From Galbibacter sp. BG1 (GTDB lineage: Bacteria > Bacteroidota > Bacteroidia > Flavobacteriales > Flavobacteriaceae), in the NCBI RefSeq assembly GCF_013391805.1, contig NZ_CP058364.1, positions 2,423,501 to 2,487,500 of the forward strand: a stretch of DNA of 64,000 bases. The letters run 5' to 3'. Below are positions 18,987 to 27,929 of the stretch, piece by piece. The position numbers were made by a program, and so were the translations under genes. Below the pieces are notes generated by a model. It searched no databases, was not told the origin of the DNA, and saw only the letters and a program-made list of their open reading frames with translations. The stretch's first letter is position 1; each line of letters opens with the position of its first letter.

Positions 18987-19622
18987 ATGAACTACATAAA
19001 GCACCTAAACCGTTTTATGGAATATGTAAGGGCTGATAAACGGATGAACCCATCCCATATCAGCCTTTATCTGGCCTATTTTCACCTTTGGAACGTTTTT
19101 CGCTTCCCGGAGGAATTTTTTGTGAGCCGCAATGAAGTCATGGAGGTGGCCAAGATCGGTTCCCCGACCACTTACCACCGCAATTTAAAGGAGCTCGATC
19201 GGTGGCACTATTTAAAATATACCCCTTCCAAAACCCGTTATAAGGGAAGTAGGATTCAGATGTACAATTTTTGTACTTCAACTGTACAACCGGTGAACCT
19301 ACAGAGTCCCAAAAATGAACTTAGCACTGGACATGAGGTGGTACCTAACATAAACATAAAGAAACATAATAAACATTATAAACGCCGGAGGCCAAAAAAT
19401 AAAAATTCATTGGTTCTTTTTTTTAAAGGAAATGGCGGCAATGAAAAGCAGGCCCTAAAGTTCTTTAATTACTACGAGCGATTGGGTTGGTGTACTGCGG
19501 ATGAAAAAAAAATCAAGGACTGGCAAGGGCTGGCCTTGAAATGGATGGCCGGGGAGGGTCGAAAAGGACGGGAAAATTACCTGCACATTGAGAACGAAAA
19601 AGATTATTCCAAGCCCCTATGA
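18987..19622 (+). CDS. Conjugative-element winged-helix-like protein
   Basis: This 211-residue protein starts MNYIKHLNRFMEYV after a GGGG-rich spacer; the longer frame upstream overlaps the HTH gene and is rejected. Residues 20-100 (HISLYLAYFHLWNVFRFPEE, then SPTTYHRNLKELDRWHYL) read like a helix-turn-helix or replication-initiator winged helix. The middle is basic and low-complexity, and the C-terminal 60 residues carry KIKDWQGLALKWM. Proteins with this start are common just upstream of ATPases in Bacteroidota mobile elements. Its stop overlaps the ATPase start by 4 bases (ATGA), so they are coupled. Likely DNA-binding; exact role unknown. Confidence 0.7.
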   Translation: MNYIKHLNRFMEYVRADKRMNPSHISLYLAYFHLWNVFRFPEEFFVSRNEVMEVAKIGSPTTYHRNLKELDRWHYLKYTPSKTRYKGSRIQMYNFCTSTVQPVNLQSPKNELSTGHEVVPNINIKKHNKHYKRRRPKNKNSLVLFFKGNGGNEKQALKFFNYYERLGWCTADEKKIKDWQGLALKWMAGEGRKGRENYLHIENEKDYSKPL

Positions 19623-20281
19623 GAGCCTATTATCCACATATCATCAAGGAAGGCGGTCTGAATTACCAGATTGGGAAATTAGAGGGAAACACGGTGTTTT
19701 ATGATTTTGACAGGATTTGGATGTATCTGGATGCAAAGGGCAAAAAATCCTTTGGGGACCATTTTAGGCTCTATAAAGGGGATCGGGAGTTGATCTACAA
19801 ATTGGTGAATTACTTCGTAAGGGACCTGGAGGTCTGCAAGAAGTACGGATTGGATATCCATAAGGGGATTATGCTTACGGGACCGATTGGATGCGGAAAA
19901 ACCAGTTTGATGAAGCTCATGCGCCATATTACGCCACACCTAAAGCCCTATGAGGTGATCCCCTGTAGGAACATTGCTTTTGGATACAACCATATAGGCT
20001 GCAGAACCATTGAGGGTTTTGGGGATTCAGGGTACTACTGCTTTGATGACCTTGGGATCGAACAGGATGGGAAACACTACGGAAAGGACTGTAATGTGAT
20101 GGGGGAGATACTACTTTCCAGGTACGACCTGTTTATAGGGCAGCAGCTCAAGACCCATGTCACGACCAACCTGGATTCCGATGAGATCGAGGGGCGCTAT
20201 GGAAACCGGGTACGGAGCCGAATGCGGGAAATGTTCAATATTGTCGCTTTTGATATTGGCAGTGGGGACAAAAGGAAGTAA
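19619..20281 (+). CDS. P-loop ATPase of the conjugative element (DnaC/IstB-like)
   Basis: This 220-residue protein has a Walker A GPIGCGKTS (about 87-95) and a Walker B CFDDLG (about 141-146). A C-terminal arginine-rich stretch, YGNRVRSRMREMFN, resembles the sensor/arginine-finger end of DnaC/IstB-type AAA+ ATPases. It probably loads or remodels a protein on DNA during replication or transfer of the element. It is coupled to the preceding gene. Its last 110 bases recur, diverged, at 21422-21532, so a second related gene once existed here. Confidence 0.8.
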   Translation: MRAYYPHIIKEGGLNYQIGKLEGNTVFYDFDRIWMYLDAKGKKSFGDHFRLYKGDRELIYKLVNYFVRDLEVCKKYGLDIHKGIMLTGPIGCGKTSLMKLMRHITPHLKPYEVIPCRNIAFGYNHIGCRTIEGFGDSGYYCFDDLGIEQDGKHYGKDCNVMGEILLSRYDLFIGQQLKTHVTTNLDSDEIEGRYGNRVRSRMREMFNIVAFDIGSGDKRK

Positions 20282-20297
20282 AACCATATTATCGACT

Positions 20298-20519
20298 TCA
20301 ACATTTGATCCATCTTTTTCTGGACAGGTCAAATGTCTTTTCCGAATTGTGAATACTGATGAATTCTTTGTGCTTCCTTTTGTTTCCAGCGGCTTTATCC
20401 CGGCTCTTACTGAATAAATCTATAACTATATTTTGAAGATGCAGGTAAAACTTATCCATTCTGTCCATTTCAAAATCGTCGTCAAAATTATAGCTGTCCG
20501 GATCTACATCCAAATCCAT
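20298..20519 (-). CDS. Small hypothetical protein
   Basis: This 73-residue frame is acidic at the N-terminus (MDLDVDPDSYNFDDDFEMD) and basic at the C-terminus, with a helical middle. It is convergent with the ATPase gene and ends 16 bases from it. Composition looks coding but I recognise no family. It may be a true small gene or a fragment left by the rearrangement in this interval. Confidence 0.4.
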   Translation of the reverse strand: MDLDVDPDSYNFDDDFEMDRMDKFYLHLQNIVIDLFSKSRDKAAGNKRKHKEFISIHNSEKTFDLSRKRWIKC

Positions 20520-20551
20520 ATCGCGTAAAAATACATTGGATAAAAATTGAT

Positions 20552-20665
20552 ACTGTAACCGTCCTCAGGTCGGTATTGTCCCTAAACCGATATAGTGAAA
20601 AGGATACAGATTGGAATTACCGCAAATTTTTGCGCTTGCTGGAAAACATGTTTTTCCTTAGCTGA
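20552..20665 (+). pseudogene. Possible gene-end remnant
   Basis: A short in-frame stretch reads as protein-like (SVLSLNRYSEKDTDWNYRKF, then LENMFFLS and a stop) but has no upstream start codon. It could be the last part of a gene removed by the same rearrangement that duplicated the ATPase end. Confidence 0.25.
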
Positions 20666-20669
20666 TGAA

Positions 20670-21098
20670 TCAGCCGCTTTTTTTACGAAAAAATCCTGTT
20701 AGGAAACCTTTGGATTGAATTGTGGGATCATTATCAGTTTTCGGTTTGTATTTGCTGAATTTTTTAATCCAGCCTTCATCACCAAATATCTCACCCTGCA
20801 GTCCATCCGAAATTTCGGCAACATTTTCCCCATCCATCAGAACTTTCAGTCCATCACCCATATCGTTATTTGATTGAATAACAAAAAGCAAATCATGCAT
20901 AGTGTGCGTCAGAATGTTGTCTACTAAGAGCAACAATGTTTTACGCTCATCTTCATTGAAATTTGAAAGCTTCCCTTGAAGGGACTTTGTTTCCTTGGCC
21001 CGCCATTTTCCTTCCAGTAAGCCGTAAAGATGATCTAGTTGCTTATCCCGCATATTCTTAACGATAAGTTGCCCGAACTTATCCAACGATTCTTTCAT
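20670..21098 (-). CDS. Conserved hypothetical cytoplasmic protein
   Basis: The proposed product is 142 residues and starts MKESLDKFGQLIVKNMRD, followed by a helical region (KTLLLLVDNILTHTMHDLLF, about 58-77) and GEIFGDEGWIKKFSKYK near the C-terminus. I have seen this arrangement in uncharacterised bacterial proteins but cannot name the family. An in-frame ATG at 21284 would add 62 residues; these are strongly basic and look non-coding, so I prefer the shorter start. The gene is opposite to the conjugative genes and is probably cargo, bounded on the right by the duplicated ATPase end. Confidence 0.6.
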   Translation of the reverse strand: MKESLDKFGQLIVKNMRDKQLDHLYGLLEGKWRAKETKSLQGKLSNFNEDERKTLLLLVDNILTHTMHDLLFVIQSNNDMGDGLKVLMDGENVAEISDGLQGEIFGDEGWIKKFSKYKPKTDNDPTIQSKGFLTGFFRKKSG

Positions 21099-21421
21099 AA
21101 ATAGCTTATTATCAGTTTTTTGATTTGTGTTTAAGAACCTATTCCAATGGATTAAATGTAATCTATTTTTACGTTTCTTTTTTAAATAATCGTGGAATTT
21201 CATTAAATGTGGCACTAAGTGTAAACGCCAATATACATTCTGTTTTTGAAGTGATTTTGGGATAGTCAATGGGATAGGTCCCATATCTTTGGGGTCTTAA
21301 ACACGTGTTTTTATTTTCATTACTTAAAAAAACAAAATTCTAAAATAGTGGGGAACGGTAATTAATATTTTCCAGTAACATTTGAAATTAGGATTGTAAG
21401 GTTTGGTGAATTTTAATTCTT

Positions 21422-21532
21422 CCAAAGGATAATCTCGATGGCCGTTATGGAAACCGGATGTGGAGCCGAATGCGGGAAATGTTCAATATCGTCGCTTTTG
21501 GCAGGGGCAGTGGGGATAAAAGGGGGAAATAA
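21422..21532 (+). pseudogene. Diverged second copy of the ATPase 3' end
   Basis: Translated in frame this reads DGRYGNRMWSRMREMFNIVA through GSGDKRGK and a stop. It matches the last ~35 residues of the ATPase ending at 20281 (EGRYGNRVRSRMREMFNIVA, GSGDKRK). It has no start and no Walker motifs. It is diverged, not identical, so it is a remnant of a paralogous element rather than a simple recent duplication. Confidence 0.75.
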
Positions 21533-21580
21533 TAGATGGATCTCAGTCAAATATTTAAAAAATCAGTATCTTTGTAAGAT

Positions 21581-21868
21581 ATGAAAAAGCGAGTAAATAT
21601 AGCTGAAAATTTTCCCAAGCATTTGTTTTGGGACATGGATCCTAGTAGGCTCTCTATTAAAGAGGATAAGACTATTATTATCCCCAGGGCTTTATTTGCT
21701 ACCACAAAGGAAAGTTTTGAATCGGACATTTTAAAATTGGAACATTTTTACCCAAAAAAGGAAATACTTTCAGTTTTGAAAAATACAAAGGAACATATCA
21801 GCAATGAAGTTTGTAGATTGGTCGCCAAACGTTATCATTCAAAACCTTTTTTACGTTACTCCCTATGA
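21581..21868 (+). CDS. DUF6922-like protein, partner of the AbiEii toxin
   Basis: This 95-residue protein contains FPKHLFWDMDPSRLSI near its start (about 11-26) and a helical remainder. That pattern is what I recall for DUF6922, small proteins usually encoded just before a nucleotidyltransferase of the AbiEii/AbiGii family. It overlaps that gene by 4 bases (ATGA). By position it should be the antitoxin or regulator of the pair. It lacks an obvious winged helix of classical AbiEi, so it may be a different class of partner. Confidence 0.7.
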   Translation: MKKRVNIAENFPKHLFWDMDPSRLSIKEDKTIIIPRALFATTKESFESDILKLEHFYPKKEILSVLKNTKEHISNEVCRLVAKRYHSKPFLRYSL

Positions 21869-22614
21869 ATTCGGTAAGTCCGAGACTTTTTCAAACTATC
21901 AAGGAATTACAAAGTTTTAACAGCTTATCTTCTTTTGCATTGGCTGGGGGTACCAACCTTGCGTTGCGCTTTAATCACAGGGAATCCATAGATATTGATT
22001 TATTTTGTACGGATATAATGGGTTATAGCGGTTTTCGGTCCATCCGTGAAGAAGCTAGGGCTTTCTATGGGGACAAGGTCTTCAATTTTGTAGACCCGAC
22101 AGATATTAATGATCAATTCACTTTTTTGAGGTTTTTTGTGCAAAACGATGCCATGATCATAAAGGTGGATATTATCCAAAACATGAAGGCGGTATATCAG
22201 TTTGAAGAGGTTAATGGAATACGGTTGTATGATATAAGGGACATAGGCCTTTTTAAACTTTTGAGTGCTTCAAGCCGACCGGCCAAAAAGGATATCTACG
22301 ATCTTTATTACATCACCAATGATATTCCCTTAAACGATCTTTATGAAGAATTGCTGAACAAACATATTCGTTTCAATAAAGAAGAAGACCGTTCTATTTT
22401 TGATTTGGATAAAGAAGAGACAGCGATAGAAAATCCTTTGTTGTTGCTTCGATTTGACAAAAAGTATAGGGTGGCAAAAGACAAAATAATGCATACACAT
22501 GATAATATAGTGACCATGGATAACGCAGCATCGTGGCAAGTTGCCAGTATCCAATGGAGGATGCGTGTAAGGAAGTTGTGTGCGCATTTAAAAATAGATT
22601 TTCCTTCTCCCTAA
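21865..22614 (+). CDS. AbiEii/AbiGii-type nucleotidyltransferase toxin
   Basis: This 249-residue protein has the minimal nucleotidyltransferase signature GGTNLALRFNHRESIDIDLF at residues 28-47, with the GG-T nucleotide-binding turn and the D-x-D pair at 43/45. Further on, DIRDIGLFKL and RPAKKDIYDLYYI match the second conserved block of AbiEii toxins. These enzymes modify tRNA or other targets and cause abortive infection or element maintenance. It is coupled to the DUF6922-like gene and sits as cargo between the element's ATPase and traE, where it could stabilise the element. Confidence 0.85.
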   Translation: MNSVSPRLFQTIKELQSFNSLSSFALAGGTNLALRFNHRESIDIDLFCTDIMGYSGFRSIREEARAFYGDKVFNFVDPTDINDQFTFLRFFVQNDAMIIKVDIIQNMKAVYQFEEVNGIRLYDIRDIGLFKLLSASSRPAKKDIYDLYYITNDIPLNDLYEELLNKHIRFNKEEDRSIFDLDKEETAIENPLLLLRFDKKYRVAKDKIMHTHDNIVTMDNAASWQVASIQWRMRVRKLCAHLKIDFPSP

Positions 22615-22892
22615 TCATTTTTATATTTCTTCAAACTTTTATAGGTCGACTGCATAAAAAATCATTTGGGTTTTCCCGAATTTGCTTTTTTTAAGGATTT
22701 TTGATGTCTTCCCAATGCTACTTATCAACATACGGTTTTCAGTCCGTAATTTATTTTGGGGCCATTTAAAATTTTTTCAACCCAATCAAATACATCCTAT
22801 ATTTTATCCTCAAATTACTGAATATAAGTACTTTATATTGATGTATGATGTAGTTTTCCATTACAGACCAAACGTAGAATTTAAAAGTTTTG

Positions 22893-23183
22893 ATGATGAG
22901 AAAATTACTATTGTTTTTAACGGTGTCCTTTGGGTTCTCCAAGGCACTATTTGCGCAAATTGGCGGGATTGAAGATTCCGTGAACGATATTTCCAATACC
23001 ATCCGTGCCATTTTTCCGATCATACTGGGGGTCATTTTTTTGGTGGGCTTCCTTTTCAATGCGGGACACTTTTTCGGTGAGAATGCCGACCTTAAGCGGG
23101 GCATTACCCGGGTACTTGTCTTTGTGCTGATCGCAGGGGCAGTGGTGGGGATCTTTACGTACCTGATAGGCATTGTGGTGTAA
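22893..23183 (+). CDS. traE: TraE-like conjugative transfer protein (DUF4134)
   Basis: This 96-residue protein has a signal peptide (cleavage near FAQ), a short periplasmic segment (IGGIEDSVNDISNTIRAI), and two membrane helices. This is the DUF4134/TraE layout, a small VirB2-pilin-like or VirB3-like component. I start at the ATG at 22893; a TTG three bases earlier and an ATG three bases later are alternatives. It opens the tra operon and its stop overlaps the next start. Confidence 0.85.
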   Translation: MMRKLLLFLTVSFGFSKALFAQIGGIEDSVNDISNTIRAIFPIILGVIFLVGFLFNAGHFFGENADLKRGITRVLVFVLIAGAVVGIFTYLIGIVV

Positions 23184-23458
23184 TGAAAAGTTTTGCGGTC
23201 TATCGGCACATCCGCCAAAGGGCGGTCATCATGGGGCTTTCCATTTCCATGTTTGCCGTCATGATGCTCAGTGTACTGGCCTCTTTATTGGTCATTATCT
23301 TTTCCTTTGGCCTAGGGGTGCTACTGGCTGCCCTTGCCTTTAACGGGACATTGTACGCTGCCTTACTGCGCAGTCATTTGTTCGTTTTTTCTATCCGGAG
23401 CCGGTTTCCCAAAACCATTAGTAACAAGAAACTGAATTTTTTGGCCTATGAACCTTAA
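23183..23458 (+). CDS. traF: TraF-like conjugative transfer protein (DUF4133)
   Basis: This 91-residue protein has a cytoplasmic N-terminus, two closely spaced membrane helices (about 17-57) and a basic C-terminus, as in DUF4133/TraF, the VirB3-like partner of the VirB4 ATPase. Its start overlaps the traE stop, and its own 3' end overlaps traG by 11 bases, so the three are coupled. Confidence 0.82.
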   Translation: MKSFAVYRHIRQRAVIMGLSISMFAVMMLSVLASLLVIIFSFGLGVLLAALAFNGTLYAALLRSHLFVFSIRSRFPKTISNKKLNFLAYEP

Positions 23459-25847
23459 TGCACACCATCCCATCTTGGACATTCAGGAGAATGTGGTCTT
23501 TGCCTCCAATGGCAATGTCGCCTGTTGCTATAAGGTGGGATTGCCAGAGATCTATTCATTGTCGGAAACGGATTTTGAAGCCCTGCACGGGATGTGGTTC
23601 CAAGGGCTGAAATCGCTTCCCACCGGGACCGTTGTCCACAAACAGGATTGGTACCGGCAGGCGTCCTATGATACGGCATGCATGCCAAGTACCTTTTTTT
23701 TACAGAAGGCAACCAGGGATTATTTCCAAGGACGCTCCCATTTGGCGCACCAAAGCTATTTATTTTTTGTCCTGCCCTTATCCCACAATCCCGGACGTAT
23801 GGTCAATCCCTTCCGAAAGCAAGAAAAGGCCATTTACCGAAAACTGGACCATCAGGTATCGGGGTTCAGGGAAGCGGTTCATGATTCGGTGGCCTTTATC
23901 AATAACAGTGGGCGTATCCGATTGGAAGCCTTGGACGGTACGGCCATCCTTCAGCTGGGGCAAAGTTATTTCAACGGCTTCCAGACCGAAGTGGATACCG
24001 ATCTGGTATTGGATAGGAACGGCATCCGTGCGGGGGAGGGGTGGTTGGAACTTTTGGCCATAACCAATGAAAAGTGTTTTGGTGGAACGGTACAGACCAG
24101 TAAGGTCAACCCCCGTTTTACCTCTGACTCTTTTACCTTCCACCAGGGATTCGTGGACGGTCTCGGGCTGGACCTGTCGGCAGACCATATGGTGAACCAT
24201 ATTGTTTTTATGGATGACCGGCACCGCTGGCGAAAAATCCTTGATAAGCGGGTGGAGGAACTCAAAAAGAGCATACGTTTTGGTTCCCAAAATGCCGTAG
24301 TGCTCAAAAAGGTACAACAGGTGTTGGACAACCTCAATTCCGATGAGGGGTTACGTATGGTAAGGGGGCATTTCAATGTGTTGGTATGGGACCGGGATCC
24401 ACAGTCCTTACAAATGGCCTGTTCCAAAATAAAGGCGGTCTGCAAGGAGTTGGACATCACCCCTTACATCCCCAAAGGGGAAAACCGCAAACATTATTAC
24501 CTGAATTCATTTTTTGCACATGCCCCTAACCTTTCCGGGGAGGATTGCTATGTGACCGACCTTAAACATGCCCTTTGCCTATGGCCCAATGTCACCAATT
24601 ACCATTCCGATGCGGAAGGTGTGCTTTTTAACGACCGACAGTTCAACATCCCCGTTAAAAAGGACGTATGGGATACCGATAAGAAAAGGATCAAGGCCAG
24701 GAATTTTGCCATTTTTGCCCCGACAGGGGAAGGGAAGTCCTTTTTGGCCAACAACATACTAAGGCAATACTTTGAGGAAGGGGTGCGCCTGGTCATCATA
24801 GACCTTGGCGGTTCCTATACGAAGTTTGCCACCCTTTATCCGCAGGATCACGTTGTGCTCCGGTATGAAGAAGGGAAAAACCTGGGCATCAACCCCTTCT
24901 ATATCCAAGGGGAAGCAGACCTTACCCCAGAGCGTTTGGAAGACCTGATGGTCTTTTTAAGGGAACTGATGCACGGGGACGAGCCTCCATCCAAGAGAAA
25001 GGAAGTGGCCCTGAAAAAAGTTCTCCTCCATTATTATTCAAAGGTACGTTCCGGGCATTCCCTGACCTCCCTGTACAAATTTGTGGCGGAAAGGAAGGAT
25101 CGGATCCTGGAAGTGCTGGGACTGTTGGAGGAAGATTTCAGTCCCTATGTTTTCCTTCACATCCTTTCTGAATATGTCGAGGGTGGGCTCTATGGCTTTT
25201 TGTTCAACAGTGGTGGGGACGGCAGTTTTAAAATTGAGGACAAGCGGCTGATCATCTTTGAACTGGACGAAGTCCGGGACAACAAGGAGGTACTGTCCGT
25301 AATGCTCAAGCTCATTAAGACCGCTGTCCAGCGCACCATTTGGAGCAACCGTTCGGAACGTGGGGTTATTTTATTCGATGAATTTGCCAAACAGCTCAAA
25401 TTCAACAATGTACTGGAAAGTGTGGAATTCTATTACCAGGCCATCCGGAAACAGAACGGGGCGATCGGGATCATTTTACAATCGATCAACCAGCTTCCCG
25501 ACAATGGCACCGCCGCCAGTATTTTGGAGAACACCCAGGTGATCTACAGCCTGCGAAACCAAAAGGGATATGACGATCTGGCAAAGCGCCTGAAACTTTC
25601 TGCGCATGATGTGAACCAGTTGCGCTCCCTACAGAACAGCTTCAGTGGAAAACAGAAATATACGGAGATCTTCCTAAAGATCGGGAAGGAAAGCAATGTT
25701 TTCCGATTGGAGGTCCCCCCGGAGGCCTATGCCGCCTACCTGACCGATGGGACAGAGAACGCCCTCATTATGCAGCTCCATAAAGAACTGGGCTGTATGG
25801 AAAAAGCCATCAAGGCCTTTGTGAAACAACATTTAAAACAGAAATGA
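23448..25847 (+). CDS. traG: TraG, VirB4-like conjugation ATPase
   Basis: This 799-residue protein is a VirB4-type ATPase that powers the type IV secretion channel at the inner membrane. Walker A is APTGEGKSFL (about 424-433) and Walker B is GVILFDEFAK (about 640-649). Later, GAIGIILQSINQLPDN resembles the conserved VirB4 motif after Walker B. Length is normal for CTnDOT TraG. It overlaps traF by 11 bases and traI by 4. Confidence 0.92.
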   Translation: MNLNAHHPILDIQENVVFASNGNVACCYKVGLPEIYSLSETDFEALHGMWFQGLKSLPTGTVVHKQDWYRQASYDTACMPSTFFLQKATRDYFQGRSHLAHQSYLFFVLPLSHNPGRMVNPFRKQEKAIYRKLDHQVSGFREAVHDSVAFINNSGRIRLEALDGTAILQLGQSYFNGFQTEVDTDLVLDRNGIRAGEGWLELLAITNEKCFGGTVQTSKVNPRFTSDSFTFHQGFVDGLGLDLSADHMVNHIVFMDDRHRWRKILDKRVEELKKSIRFGSQNAVVLKKVQQVLDNLNSDEGLRMVRGHFNVLVWDRDPQSLQMACSKIKAVCKELDITPYIPKGENRKHYYLNSFFAHAPNLSGEDCYVTDLKHALCLWPNVTNYHSDAEGVLFNDRQFNIPVKKDVWDTDKKRIKARNFAIFAPTGEGKSFLANNILRQYFEEGVRLVIIDLGGSYTKFATLYPQDHVVLRYEEGKNLGINPFYIQGEADLTPERLEDLMVFLRELMHGDEPPSKRKEVALKKVLLHYYSKVRSGHSLTSLYKFVAERKDRILEVLGLLEEDFSPYVFLHILSEYVEGGLYGFLFNSGGDGSFKIEDKRLIIFELDEVRDNKEVLSVMLKLIKTAVQRTIWSNRSERGVILFDEFAKQLKFNNVLESVEFYYQAIRKQNGAIGIILQSINQLPDNGTAASILENTQVIYSLRNQKGYDDLAKRLKLSAHDVNQLRSLQNSFSGKQKYTEIFLKIGKESNVFRLEVPPEAYAAYLTDGTENALIMQLHKELGCMEKAIKAFVKQHLKQK

Positions 25848-26443
25848 TGAGAACTATTTTTATGTACAGAAAAAACGGTTGTCTGTGGCTATTGTTGATG
25901 GCCATATCCTGTATGCCCACACAGGCTTTGTGCCAAGGCATGCCGGTCTATGACAATACCAACTTTATCAGCTTGGCCAAACAGCTGATCGAATCCGGTA
26001 AACAGACCTCGCAGATGGTACAGACGGTCAAGTTCCTAAAGCAACAGAAGGACAATCTGGAAAAGGTGAATTCCGTGATCCGACAGCTGAAGGCCCTACG
26101 GGAACTGACGGCCAATAACGAAAGGCTTTTCAATATGGTGCGAAACGATCTAAGGAGGGTGCTGGACTCCCCCTATATCAAGGCGGAAGAAGTGGATCGG
26201 ATATCGGCCTCTTTTGATGCCATAATGGTCAACGCCGTGGAAAGTTTGGCGTATGTGGAACAGATCCTGTCCAGTGACCTTTTAAAAATGGGAGATTCCG
26301 ACCGATTACGGTTGTTGCAGCAGCAGGAAGAGGACTCCCGGGAAATGGTGGCCGAGATCGAAGGGAAGGTCAGAAGGTACGAAGAGCTGATATCCTTCCG
26401 TAAAATGCAGGCAGTTATCAATACCAGGGCAGCAAGGAACTGA
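25844..26443 (+). CDS. traI: TraI-like conjugative transfer protein (DUF4141, VirB5-like)
   Basis: This 199-residue protein has a signal peptide (through ALCQ, about residue 30) and a long helical, coiled-coil periplasmic part. KQTSQMVQTVKFLKQQKDNL is typical of VirB5-like proteins that sit at the pilus tip. It overlaps the traG stop (ATGATGA) and precedes traJ by 2 bases. Assigned from position and architecture. Confidence 0.78.
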   Translation: MMRTIFMYRKNGCLWLLLMAISCMPTQALCQGMPVYDNTNFISLAKQLIESGKQTSQMVQTVKFLKQQKDNLEKVNSVIRQLKALRELTANNERLFNMVRNDLRRVLDSPYIKAEEVDRISASFDAIMVNAVESLAYVEQILSSDLLKMGDSDRLRLLQQQEEDSREMVAEIEGKVRRYEELISFRKMQAVINTRAARN

Positions 26444-26445
26444 AG

Positions 26446-27288
26446 ATGGCTGGGATAGTGTTGAATATCGGTTTGGAATATGTGGACAGTGTCTTTCAGG
26501 TGATCAAGGACAGTGACTTTTCCCAATACACGCTTACCGGGATGAAGTCCTTGGCGGTGTTGTTGTTCTTGGTCAACATCCTTAAAAAGTACAACGAGGG
26601 CATTGTGGACAGGGAGGGCTACACCTGGGGACTGTCCCCTGCAGAGCTCGCCAAGAATTTTGCAGTGGTGCTGTTGGTCATCTTTTCCACCCAGGTTCTA
26701 GGTTTTTTCGATGCGCTCCTGGTATCGATCGAGAGCGGTTACCGCGATACGGCTCCGGCACTCCTTCCCCTGCAGTTGCAGGAGGTTGACCTGGAACGGG
26801 AAGTGGGTGCCATGGAAGCCGCCAAAAAAGCATTGTCGCTTTTGTATGATGCCTTGGTGACCCCGCTCTATGGAATGAAACTATTGGCCTTTATCCTCGC
26901 TGTCTTTCTATGGCTCATGGACCTGTTCATCTATCCGTTGTTCCTGGCAGAGCGTTATTTCCTGTTGGGGATCATGCAGGCCTTCTTCCCGTTGGTGATC
27001 AGTCTGGCCGTGTTCGAAAAGTTTCGTGGGCTGGCCTATAATTACTTTAAACTATATGCCGGGGTCTATATGTTGGTGCCCGCGTTTTTTCTGGTCAATG
27101 TATTTGTCAACAACCTATACCGTGAAATCAGCGGTAATTTCTGGAACACCCTTTTCGGAACCGATTGGGGCTCGGAATTTTTTGCCCCCATGATCGAACT
27201 GGCAACGGTCGGTTTCATTGTCCTTGTAAAATTCAAGCTCTACAGACGGGCAACCTCCTTTGTCTTCAGGTTGTTCATGGGAAGTTAA
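26446..27288 (+). CDS. traJ: TraJ-like conjugative transfer protein (VirB6-like)
   Basis: This 280-residue polytopic membrane protein has several hydrophobic helices, including LAVLLFLVNIL near 40, AVVLLVIFSTQVLGFF near 70, the region 145-205, and a last one near 255. This topology plus its place between TraI and TraK identifies it as TraJ, the VirB6-like inner-membrane channel component. Confidence 0.85.
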   Translation: MAGIVLNIGLEYVDSVFQVIKDSDFSQYTLTGMKSLAVLLFLVNILKKYNEGIVDREGYTWGLSPAELAKNFAVVLLVIFSTQVLGFFDALLVSIESGYRDTAPALLPLQLQEVDLEREVGAMEAAKKALSLLYDALVTPLYGMKLLAFILAVFLWLMDLFIYPLFLAERYFLLGIMQAFFPLVISLAVFEKFRGLAYNYFKLYAGVYMLVPAFFLVNVFVNNLYREISGNFWNTLFGTDWGSEFFAPMIELATVGFIVLVKFKLYRRATSFVFRLFMGS

Positions 27289-27298
27289 TATAAACGAT

Positions 27299-27919
27299 AT
27301 GCTTATGAAACTCAAAAGCCCTTATAAAAACATATACACAGTACTTCAGCTCAACCGATGGGTTGTCCTGGCCTCCATCATCGGAAGTGTGATCACCACG
27401 GTCGTATCCCTCTTGATGGTCATCAAACTCCATAAGGAAACCATCCGAAATGCCTTTGTGGTAAGTAGGGAAGGGGATGTGATCCCTTTGGAAATTGCCA
27501 ATAACAGGGAAAACCTGAAAATAGAGGCCTTGGCCCACTTGGAAAAATTCCACCGCTATTTCTATGGGCTGGAGGCCGGGGGCTATAAAACCCAGATAGA
27601 AAAGGCCCTTTGGCTGGGGGACAGTTCGGTGGATGAAGTGTACCGCCAGAAAAAAATGGAAGGGTTCTACAACCGATTGGTGCAATATGCCCTGGTACAG
27701 CAGGTAAAGGAAGTGTCTTCCGAGGTACTTATTCAGGATGATGTGATCAGTTTTAAGTGCCGTGTACTCTTTGAAATAAGCAGGGGGACGGTCACCGATC
27801 GGTACGAGCTTCAGACCAGTGGGGAGTTGATGCAGGTCAAAAGGAACTTTCCCCACAACCCCCATGGTCTTTTGATCAAAGGGTTTTTTGAAAACAGTTT
27901 ACAAAAGTTGGAACCTTAA
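27299..27919 (+). CDS. traK: TraK-like conjugative transfer protein (VirB8-like)
   Basis: This 206-residue protein has one N-terminal membrane helix (VLASIIGSVITTVVSLLMVI, about 22-41) and a periplasmic domain with GFYNRLVQYALVQQ and a C-terminal NPHGLLIKGFFEN. This is the bitopic VirB8/TraK form. I start at ATG 27299 rather than the upstream TTG inside traJ. It is followed by traM after 10 bases, so no separate TraL gene fits between them. Confidence 0.85.
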   Translation: MLMKLKSPYKNIYTVLQLNRWVVLASIIGSVITTVVSLLMVIKLHKETIRNAFVVSREGDVIPLEIANNRENLKIEALAHLEKFHRYFYGLEAGGYKTQIEKALWLGDSSVDEVYRQKKMEGFYNRLVQYALVQQVKEVSSEVLIQDDVISFKCRVLFEISRGTVTDRYELQTSGELMQVKRNFPHNPHGLLIKGFFENSLQKLEP

Positions 27920-27929
27920 ATATATTGAC

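Noticed and set aside
22682-22972. Rightward frame of 96 codons before traE
   Set aside because: It overlaps traE in another phase and lies in an AT-rich gap; no coding signature.
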